From the NCBI GenBank assembly GCA_031254445.1, contig JAIRUL010000211.1:1-6681 (forward strand): a stretch of DNA of 6,681 nucleotides, given 5' to 3'. This document shows positions 1-4,455 of this stretch, piece after piece. Origin of the DNA: Chitinispirillales bacterium (GTDB lineage: Bacteria; Fibrobacterota; Chitinivibrionia; Chitinivibrionales; Chitinispirillaceae). A program made the translations under genes and the position numbers. How positions within the stretch are numbered: the first letter of the stretch is position 1; every line of letters begins with the position of its first letter. The notes beneath the pieces were generated by a model. The model was not told the DNA's origin and ran no database searches. It saw nothing but the letters and a program-made list of their open reading frames with translations.

Positions 1-63
1 GTTGACTTTGTGTGGCGGCTTTAGCCGCCACACGTTATGAAGCCGTAGGCTTCGTCTGAAAAA
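1..63 (+). repeat. Composite double-hairpin repeat, copy A
   Basis: First of four copies of a dispersed element. The order is a GACTTT hexamer (4-9), a perfect 10-bp hairpin (GTGTGGCGGC at 10-19, loop TTTA, GCCGCCACAC at 24-33), the spacer GTTAT, a second perfect hairpin (GAAGCC at 39-44, loop GTA, GGCTTC at 48-53), then GTCTGAAAAA. The 54-nt core at 10-63 matches 6550-6603 exactly and the reverse complement of 1325-1378 exactly. No run of T follows the hairpins on either strand, so this is not an ordinary intrinsic terminator. No reading frame or transposase is visible inside it. It could be a REP/MITE-like element or a structured RNA motif; its function is unknown. Confidence 0.9.
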
Positions 64-131
64 AGAATTTAAAAGAATTTGACTTTTATAGGCTTCGTCT
101 GAAAAAAGAATTTAAAAGAATTTGACTTTAA
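46..131 (+). repeat. 43-bp tandem duplication of the repeat tail
   Basis: The segment starting TAGGCTTCGTCTGAAAAAAG at 46 is repeated with a 43-bp offset, starting at 89. The first 41 bases of the two units (46-86 and 89-129) are identical. The duplicated part holds the right arm of the second hairpin, the CGTCTGAAAAAA tail, two AGAATTT-type A-rich blocks and one GACTTT. The second unit lacks the left hairpin arm and so cannot fold. This looks like a local slippage or unequal-exchange duplication and gives the gene to its right an AT-rich upstream region. Confidence 0.85.
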
Positions 132-154
132 TGTTTTAAAGACAATGTATATTA
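122..154 (+). promoter_or_regulatory. Possible promoter for the receiver-tatD pair
   Basis: A TTGACT hexamer (122-127), supplied by the repeat's GACTTT motif, lies upstream of ACAATGTATATTA (142-154). That motif is nearly identical to the promoter-like motifs at 4478-4490 and, on the minus strand, 3334-3349. Read as a -10, TATATT (148-153) sits 20 bp from TTGACT, which is long. Transcription would then start close to the ATG at 160, leaving almost no leader. The call rests on motif likeness only. Confidence 0.3.
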
Positions 155-159
155 ATAGT

Positions 160-534
160 ATGCAAGTAAACGTCCTAATAGCCGACGACGATATGGACGT
201 CAATCAGTTAGTCCACGACGTCCTTGAGATATGTTTCCGCGACGTGAAGGTCGAGCGGGCGATGAGCCTTGGCAGCTTTTGGGCGAAGCTCCCCGCCGCC
301 GGCGACCCGTGGGACTTGATATTTTTGTCCGCCGAGTACATAAAGGAAGAGCCGGGCGGTTTTGCGGGGCGCGTCTTAGCCGCTAACCCCGCTGCGCCCG
401 GCAAGGTCATAGTCGTCGGCGGTAAGCCTGATTTCGAGGCGTTTGGCGACGACGTTAAGCGGTTCCCGTTCCTTGCGAAGCCGTTCTCGCTTGACGAGTT
501 TGAGGAGGTCGTTAGGGGTGTGCAGGGGCAATAA
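160..534 (+). CDS. Stand-alone receiver domain lacking the phospho-acceptor Asp (pseudo-receiver)
   Basis: A 124-residue CheY-like receiver with no output domain, expected to act in the cytoplasm by protein-protein contact. The first strand ends in the acidic triplet DDD (residues 9-11), and the conserved Lys is present in LAKPF (K107). The strand that normally ends in the phosphorylated Asp reads DLIFLS, so Ser57 (codon TCC at 328-330) stands where CheY has Asp57. The Thr87 position is Gly. Phosphotransfer from a histidine kinase is therefore not expected, and the protein may bind a partner constitutively. The start at 160 is chosen because it puts the first strand at normal receiver distance and gives CheY-like numbering. 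An in-frame ATG at 145 would add five residues. Neither has a clear Shine-Dalgarno. It ends 7 bp before tatD, so co-transcription is likely. All five Ile codons are ATA. Confidence 0.8.
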   Translation: MQVNVLIADDDMDVNQLVHDVLEICFRDVKVERAMSLGSFWAKLPAAGDPWDLIFLSAEYIKEEPGGFAGRVLAANPAAPGKVIVVGGKPDFEAFGDDVKRFPFLAKPFSLDEFEEVVRGVQGQ

Positions 535-541
535 CGTTGGC

Positions 542-1303
542 ATGTTCGATACGCATTGCCATTTGCAGGACGAGCGGATTTTCGGCCGGCTTGGCGGTGT
601 TGTTGACGCCGCCAAGCGCGCCGGCGTTGCCCGTATGCTCTGCTGCGGGAGCCACGATGGGGACTGGGGGGATGTCGCCAAGGTTTGCGGCTTGTACGGG
701 GGCGCGGGGGTGGCGTGCGCTTACGGGGTGCATCCGCGGCATGCCGACCGGTGCGGCGGCGGGTGGGCGGAGGCGCTTGAGGGGTATTTGGTTAGCGACC
801 CGTCGGCGGCGGTGGGGGAGATTGGGCTTGACCGCGCTGCCTGTCCGCGCGACGGCGCTGCGCAATCCAAAATTTTCATCCGTCAATTAGACATCGCCGA
901 AAAGTATGGGCGCCCCGTGTCGATACACTGCCGCAGGGCTTGGGGGGAGCTGTTGCCGATACTTAGGGATAGGGGCGGGCTCAAGTTTGGCGGCGCGATC
1001 CATTCGTACAGCGGGCCGCCGGATTTGGTAGGCGAGCTTATGGGGCTCGGGTGCTATGTGTCGTTTTCCGGGTCGATACTGATCCCAGGCGGCAAGCGCG
1101 CGGCCGCGTCGTTACGCAAGGTATCATTAGATAGGCTGTTGATAGAGACGGACAGCCCCGACATAATGCCGCATGGCGTAGCAGGGGAGTTTAACGAACC
1201 GGCGAATCTGGTGTTAGTTGTGGATAGGGTCGCGGAGATACTGGGGGAATCGCAGGAGAAGATTGTTGCGTTGACATATGAGAATGGGTGTAGGTTGTTT
1301 TGA
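542..1303 (+). CDS. tatD: TatD family metal-dependent DNase / hydrolase
   Basis: A 253-residue amidohydrolase-fold TIM barrel, close to the usual length of about 260. TatD-family proteins are cytoplasmic divalent-metal nucleases, with 3'-5' exonuclease and DNA-repair roles in E. coli TatD. The metal ligands are present: HxH (FDTHCH, H5 and H7), GVHP (H64), VGEIGLD (E93), the His of PVSIHC (H129), the His of GAIHSYSG (H154) and ETDSP (D204), followed by NEP (218-220). The start at 542 is chosen because the family begins directly with M-(F/L)-(I/V/F)-D-(T/S)-H-x-H. An upstream in-frame ATG at 443 would add 33 low-complexity Ser/Arg residues inside the receiver gene. A weak AGGGG (524-528) precedes it. 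It is the second gene of a two-gene unit with the pseudo-receiver. TatD, YcfH and YjjV paralogues cannot be told apart from sequence alone, so the symbol is a family label. Confidence 0.93.
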   Translation: MFDTHCHLQDERIFGRLGGVVDAAKRAGVARMLCCGSHDGDWGDVAKVCGLYGGAGVACAYGVHPRHADRCGGGWAEALEGYLVSDPSAAVGEIGLDRAACPRDGAAQSKIFIRQLDIAEKYGRPVSIHCRRAWGELLPILRDRGGLKFGGAIHSYSGPPDLVGELMGLGCYVSFSGSILIPGGKRAAASLRKVSLDRLLIETDSPDIMPHGVAGEFNEPANLVLVVDRVAEILGESQEKIVALTYENGCRLF

Positions 1304-1329
1304 CTTTGATTAAAGTTAAAGTCTTTTTT
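1302..1329 (+). terminator. Weak possible terminator overlapping the tatD stop
   Basis: GACTTT (1302-1307) is complementary to AAAGTC (1318-1323), and TTTTTT follows at 1324-1329. The stem is short and AT-rich with a 10-nt loop, so it would be weak. The same bases also belong to the GACTTT-type sequence that borders the repeats, so the arrangement may be a by-product of those repeats. Confidence 0.3.
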
Positions 1330-1390
1330 CAGACGAAGCCTACGGCTTCATAACGTGTGGCGGCTAAAGCCGCCACACAACGTCAAAGTC
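1325..1390 (-). repeat. Composite double-hairpin repeat, copy B (inverted)
   Basis: On the minus strand this copy reads GACTTT and GACGTT hexamers, then the GTGTGGCGGC/TTTA/GCCGCCACAC hairpin, GTTAT, the GAAGCC/GTA/GGCTTC hairpin and GTCTGAAAAAA. The 54-nt core (1325-1378) is identical to copies A and D. It lies just after tatD and faces copy C, 60 bp away, in opposite orientation. Copies A and B bracket the receiver-tatD pair as inverted repeats. Confidence 0.9.
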
Positions 1391-1414
1391 AAAGGCGGCG
1401 GTGTGGATGGTTTT

Positions 1415-1490
1415 GATTTTGATGTTGACGTTGACTTTGTGTGGCGGCTCTGCGCCACACGTTATGAAGCCGTAGGCTTCGTCTGAAAAA
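1415..1490 (+). repeat. Composite double-hairpin repeat, copy C (variant first hairpin)
   Basis: Four hexamers GATTTT, GATGTT, GACGTT and GACTTT (1415-1438) run in register into the hairpin at 1439. The first hairpin is a variant: GTGTGGCG, loop GCTCTG, CGCCACAC. It is 2 nt shorter than the other copies, and the stem shortens to 8 bp but stays perfectly paired. The spacer GTTAT, the second hairpin (GAAGCC/GTA/GGCTTC at 1466-1480) and GTCTGAAAAA are unchanged. It lies downstream of the minus-strand GGDEF-EAL gene. Confidence 0.88.
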
Positions 1491-1559
1491 GATTTTAAAG
1501 AATTTAAAGACTTTGACTTTAAGATTTAAAAGATTTTAAAGATTTAAAAGATTTTATTT
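1491..1559 (+). repeat. A-rich GATTTTAAA-type low-complexity tract after copy C
   Basis: Imperfect runs of GATTTTAAAG, AATTTAAAGA and GATTTAAAA fill the gap between copy C and the stop codon of the minus-strand gene at 1560. The same kind of sequence follows copies A and D on the same side, so it appears to be a regular part of the element. No coding sequence or terminator is seen here. Confidence 0.7.
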
Positions 1560-3272
1560 TTACTTATATATCGACCAAATCTTCTCGAATTCCGGCACCG
1601 GCACCGGCGGGCTGAATAGGTAGCCTTGCATCTTTTCGCAGCCGTTTTGCAGCAGGTATTGCACCTGCGGCTCCATCTCCACGCCCTCGGCTATCACGGT
1701 GAGGTTCAGCGAGTGCGCCATTGCGATTATCGCCTTTACTATCTCCGAGTCGCGCGTGCTGTCGGGGATGTCCATCAGGAATGAGCGGTCGATTTTCAGC
1801 GTGTCTATGGGGAAGCGTTTCAGGTAGCTGAGCGACGAGTAGCCTGTGCCGAAGTCGTCTATAGCTATCCTAACCCCGAGTTCTTTTAGGTTGCGGAGCA
1901 TTTTCAGCGTCTCCTCGGGGCTTTTCATGCTCATCGATTCGGTTATTTCGAGTTCCAGCAGTTCGGGCGGCATACCGGCGTTGCTTAGGGAGCTTTCTAC
2001 TATGGACACCAAGTTCTCTTGCTGGAACTGGTTGGCCGACAGGTTTACGGATACCACGAACGGCGCCCCGCCTTTCTGCCACTTGCGGGCTTCGAAGCAC
2101 GCGGTGCGCAGCACCCACTCGCCTATGGAGAGGATGAGGCCGGTGTCCTCGGCGATGGGGATGAACTGGGTGGGCGGTATCATCCCGAGTTCGGGGTGTT
2201 TCCAGCGCAGGAGCGCCTCGGCGCCGGTCACGCGGCCGGTTTTTATCTCGACCTGCGGCTGGTAGAAAGCGCACAGCTCGCAGCGGCCCAGCGCGTTGCG
2301 GAGGTCGCTCTCCAAGGTTAGGCGCTCTAAGGCGCGCGCGTTCATGCTCGGCTTGTAGTGTTCGAAGCAGTTGAGGCCCATCTCCCTCGCGCGGTGCATC
2401 GCGGCCTCGGCGTTTTGCAGCATCTGGACTTTGCCGTCGCCGTCGGTCGGGAAGATGCTTATGCCGATGCATATTGTGGCGTATATTTCGCAGTTGTCAA
2501 TTTGCAGCGGTTCGGAGCATGTTTTGAGGATGCGCCGCGCCACCTTGGCCGCGTCTTCGGGGTGGGCTATCTCCTCGAGGATGATGGCGAACTCGTCGTC
2601 GCCCGACCGAAAGACTACGTCTACGTCCCTAACGCAGGTGAGCAGGCGGTCGGCGGTGGTTTGCAGGAGCGCGTCGCCGGCCTCGTAGCCGAAAGTGTCG
2701 TTTATCATCTTGAAGCGGTCTACGTCTAAGAGCAGGAGCGCCATCAGCTCGTTGTTGCGCCGCGCGTGGTTTATCATGAACTCGAGGCGGTCTTGCAGGA
2801 GCAGGCGGTTCGGGAGTTTGGTCAGCGAGTCGTAGTAGTGCTTGCTGAAGGACTGCGACATCTGGTTTGAGGCGTCCGTAAATGTGCCGACGTAGTGGGT
2901 CACCTCGCCGCCGCTGTTTTTGTGCGAGCTTATGGAGAGCCACTCGCGGCATATCTCGCCGCTTGCGCGCCGTTGCAGGATTTCGCCTTTCCAGCCGCCC
3001 TTGCGCTTGAGCGTCCGCCAGAGCGCGATGTAGAACTCCCTGTCGTGGAACTCCGACGCGAGAATCGGCGGCGCGAGCCCGACCGCCGCGGAAAGGTCTA
3101 CGCCGGTTATGCCGATAAAGCTGGGGTTGGCCGTTATAAGCCGCCCCTTGGGGTCGGTGATGAAGATGGCCTCGGTGGAGTTGTTGAAGAAAACGTCGAA
3201 AAACGCGCTTTCAGCGGGGTTCGCGCCGGAACGGGCGGCGGCGGAAGCGAGCGTTTTTCCCGGGCTATCCAT
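1560..3272 (-). CDS. PAS-GGDEF-EAL cyclic-di-GMP signalling protein (probable phosphodiesterase)
   Basis: A 570-residue soluble protein with no membrane segment. Domains in order: PAS sensor (about 22-135), GGDEF (about 145-305) and EAL (about 320-565). EAL domains hydrolyse cyclic di-GMP to pGpG, and this one has every expected residue: E352 (EALLRW), N410 (VNLS), E442 (LEITES), D472-D473 (DDFGTGYSSL), K493 (LKIDRSF), E529 (AEGVE) and the QGYLFSPP signature. Their spacing equals that of the RocR catalytic residues. The GGDEF domain keeps DSLTKLPNR, D183 (DVDRFKMINDTFG) and an RxxD inhibitory-site motif (R215-D218), but the signature reads GDDEF (224-228). Cyclase activity is therefore doubtful; a GTP-sensing regulatory role is possible. 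The start at 3272 has only a weak GGATGG upstream, but the protein begins naturally before the PAS fold. Transcription probably starts from the extended -10 at 3342-3350. The gene is convergent with tatD. Confidence 0.96.
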   Translation of the reverse strand: MDSPGKTLASAAARSGANPAESAFFDVFFNNSTEAIFITDPKGRLITANPSFIGITGVDLSAAVGLAPPILASEFHDREFYIALWRTLKRKGGWKGEILQRRASGEICREWLSISSHKNSGGEVTHYVGTFTDASNQMSQSFSKHYYDSLTKLPNRLLLQDRLEFMINHARRNNELMALLLLDVDRFKMINDTFGYEAGDALLQTTADRLLTCVRDVDVVFRSGDDEFAIILEEIAHPEDAAKVARRILKTCSEPLQIDNCEIYATICIGISIFPTDGDGKVQMLQNAEAAMHRAREMGLNCFEHYKPSMNARALERLTLESDLRNALGRCELCAFYQPQVEIKTGRVTGAEALLRWKHPELGMIPPTQFIPIAEDTGLILSIGEWVLRTACFEARKWQKGGAPFVVSVNLSANQFQQENLVSIVESSLSNAGMPPELLELEITESMSMKSPEETLKMLRNLKELGVRIAIDDFGTGYSSLSYLKRFPIDTLKIDRSFLMDIPDSTRDSEIVKAIIAMAHSLNLTVIAEGVEMEPQVQYLLQNGCEKMQGYLFSPPVPVPEFEKIWSIYK

Positions 3273-3333
3273 TGGGTAACCATCCGACTGCGGTTAGGTT
3301 TTGCCGGCAAGGCAACGGTTTAACACATATTAT

Positions 3334-3350
3334 CAATATATATTATACCA
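3334..3350 (-). promoter_or_regulatory. Extended -10 promoter for the GGDEF-EAL gene
   Basis: On the minus strand this reads TGGTATAATATATATTG. It contains a perfect extended -10 (TGn plus TATAAT, at 3350-3342), about 60-70 bp upstream of the start codon. No good -35 is seen 17 bp further out, which is usual for extended -10 promoters. The GGTATAATATATATT block differs by one base from the GGTACAATATATATT block upstream of aspS. Confidence 0.55.
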
Positions 3351-3393
3351 TAGGGGGAAACAAATATGGAAGAAAAATTTATATTTTGGGGGG

Positions 3394-3413
3394 AAAAAGG
3401 CGGCGTCCCGCCG
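3394..3413 (-). terminator. Intrinsic terminator of the FISUMP lipoprotein gene
   Basis: On the minus strand, downstream of the stop codon at 3479, a GC-only hairpin is followed directly by TTTTT (complement of 3394-3398). It folds as GGCGG/CCGCC (3399-3403 with 3408-3412) or, in an alternative register, CGGCG/CGCCG. It lies between the lipoprotein gene and the promoter of the next minus-strand gene, as expected for separate transcription units. Confidence 0.55.
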
Positions 3414-3478
3414 ATTTCTGCAAAAATCCATATAGCCTATACGCTATGACCGGACGGTGGCTTGCTTCGCTGTGCCGC

Positions 3479-4234
3479 TTAGTCCTGGGCAACGCACCGC
3501 ACAGAAAAGCCGTAACCCCGGTAGTAGTTGCGCTCGTCCACGCTGCCGCGATCGTAGTATATGCCACGGTAGTACGCGTTGCTCGCCCCGCTCTCCGTCG
3601 CGCTCCACCAGTAGCCGAGGCTGCGGACGCCGAGGAAACCGCCGTCGGAGTAGCGGTAGCCGCCAGGCATTGCCGAAAAACCAAACTCATCTGTGCCATT
3701 GCCGCCCAAATTAAGCTTTTGGCCCACCGCTTCAAACACGTTAAACAATGTTCTCCAAACCTCGTCTGTTCTCCCTTTCTGCACCGCTCCTCCAAACCCA
3801 TTTCTCCAAACATCATAAGTCGTCAACCTCCATCCATTTATTGATTTAAGCTTTCCTCCCGCAAACCGTTTGTCCCCTGCCGCTTGAATCAATTTTTCCC
3901 AATCATCATTGGCAGGCAATCTCCATCCGCTCGGGCAAGCGGCTTTCGCCGTCTCCCAATCGTACAGCCTGCCATACGCTTTGCACTTGGACTCATCGCC
4001 ATCGTAACACCAATTAGATTCGTCATAAGAGATTTCAGGCTCATAATTAAGATTTTCCGACATCCATGTTTGACCGCCAATGTTCACTGTACGGTATTTC
4101 TGCTTATCTCTAGGGTCGGTAAAGCTCCCGCTTTCCGCCTTGCTATTGCCGCCGCCGCCGCTGCCGCCGCAGACTACCATCACTGTGGCCGACAAAACGA
4201 TCCCGCCCCGAAACGCCGTCTTTTTGATATTCAC
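3479..4234 (-). CDS. FISUMP-domain (Fibrobacter succinogenes major paralogous domain) putative lipoprotein
   Basis: A 251-residue exported protein. It has a basic start (NIKK), a hydrophobic stretch (11-21), a Cys at 22 and a Gly-rich linker (GGSGGGGN). This suggests a lipoprotein, although MVVC is not a canonical lipobox. The FISUMP domain runs from about 38 to the end: FTDPRDKQKYRTVNIGGQTWMSENLNY-type opening, CYDGDESKCKAYGRLYDWETAKAACP, GWRLP, GTDEFGFSAMPGGYR, YWWSATE and the terminal YGFSVRCV. Cysteines at 76, 84, 100 and 247 could form two disulfides. The biochemical role of this family is unknown; a surface location is inferred. About 40 residues (136-175) between GGKLKSINGW and GNGTDEFG look like an insertion relative to the common form. 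The start is GTG, supported by AAAGGA 7 nt upstream. GC content changes within the gene: by hand count about 65% over 3481-3660 and about 48% over 3661-4140. Confidence 0.9.
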   Translation of the reverse strand: MNIKKTAFRGGIVLSATVMVVCGGSGGGGNSKAESGSFTDPRDKQKYRTVNIGGQTWMSENLNYEPEISYDESNWCYDGDESKCKAYGRLYDWETAKAACPSGWRLPANDDWEKLIQAAGDKRFAGGKLKSINGWRLTTYDVWRNGFGGAVQKGRTDEVWRTLFNVFEAVGQKLNLGGNGTDEFGFSAMPGGYRYSDGGFLGVRSLGYWWSATESGASNAYYRGIYYDRGSVDERNYYRGYGFSVRCVAQD

Positions 4235-4241
4235 AGAATCA

Positions 4242-4247
4242 TCCTTT
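4242..4247 (-). promoter_or_regulatory. Ribosome binding site fixing the GTG start
   Basis: The minus strand reads AAAGGA here, 7 nt before the GTG at 4234-4232. This is the best Shine-Dalgarno in the window and supports the GTG. The nearby ATG inside AGGATGATTCTG is out of frame and stops at once. Confidence 0.7.
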
Positions 4248-4301
4248 CAAATCGAATCAAATCAAATCAAAAAATAAAAGTCAAAATCTTAAAAATCTTT
4301 T

Positions 4302-4330
4302 GGGGACGGGGCTCTGCCCCGTAACGCCCC
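4302..4330. repeat. GC-rich hairpin with A/T-rich flank, divergent relative of the composite repeat
   Basis: ACGGGGC (4306-4312), loop TCT, GCCCCGT (4316-4322) forms a perfect 7-bp hairpin. GGGG (4302-4305) can extend it with CCCC (4327-4330) across a 4-nt AACG bulge. The loop side GGCTCTGC is shared with the variant first hairpin of copy C. The minus-strand sequence after it (4300 down to about 4245) is AAAAGATTTTTAAG, a TTTTGACTTTT block and GATTTGATTTG, which resembles the flanks of the repeat family. Membership is inferred from layout, not from long identity. Confidence 0.45.
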
Positions 4331-4340
4331 GATACATAAG

Positions 4341-4395
4341 CCCCCTCCTATCAGTATCCTCCCCCAAAAGAAGAGGCGGGGGAGGATACTGTTTT
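4341..4395 (+). terminator. Terminator-like 14-bp hairpin built on a perfect mirror repeat
   Basis: CAGTATCCTCCCCC (4352-4365) pairs perfectly over 14 bp with GGGGGAGGATACTG (4378-4391) across a 12-nt purine-rich loop, and TTTT follows (4392-4395). This is the shape of a plus-strand intrinsic terminator with a short T run. No plus-strand gene lies between 4235 and 4351 for it to end. The left arm is itself half of a mirror repeat: CCCCCTCCTAT (4341-4351), CAG, TATCCTCCCCC (4355-4365). It may insulate aspS, end an unseen small RNA, or do something else. Confidence 0.5.
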
Positions 4396-4402
4396 AACAT
4401 AT

Positions 4403-4417
4403 GCGCCCACGGGGCGC
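4403..4417. other. Short GC hairpin in the divergent spacer
   Basis: GCGCCC (4403-4408), loop ACG, GGGCGC (4412-4417) is a perfect 6-bp stem directly after the terminator-like hairpin. No T run follows. Just beyond it lie two near-identical 10-mers, CTTACAGCGG and CTTAGAGCGG (4432-4451). No function can be assigned. Confidence 0.35.
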
Positions 4418-4455
4418 GAAAACCGGTACCGCTTACAGCGGCTTAGAGCGGCGGC

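Noticed and set aside
10..53. Integron attC site or CRISPR repeat
   Set aside because: No RYYYAAC/GTTRRRY core pair, no integrase, and the copies are kilobases apart without regular spacers.
10..63. Copies of the double hairpin as ordinary Rho-independent terminators
   Set aside because: No T run follows the hairpins on either strand; on the minus strand the T run precedes the stems, which is the wrong side.
51..63. CGTCTGAA as a Neisseria-type DNA uptake sequence
   Set aside because: It matches the core of GCCGTCTGAA only partly, occurs only inside the repeat element, and nothing else in the window suggests Neisseriaceae.
443..541. N-terminal extension of tatD from the ATG at 443
   Set aside because: The added 33 residues are Ser/Arg-rich, overlap the receiver gene in another frame, and the family starts at the MFDTHCH motif.
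1846..2952. Several overlapping open frames on both strands inside the GGDEF-EAL gene
   Set aside because: They are shadow frames typical of GC-rich coding DNA; only the 570-residue frame has recognisable domains.
3272..3844. Plus-strand frame of 190 residues opposite the lipoprotein gene
   Set aside because: It crosses a terminator and a promoter of the minus strand and has no family likeness or ribosome binding site.
4421..4451. T-box riboswitch upstream of aspS (GGTACCGC resembles the T-box core)
   Set aside because: No specifier loop, no matching antiterminator and no terminator between this site and aspS; the only terminator-like hairpin lies upstream of it.
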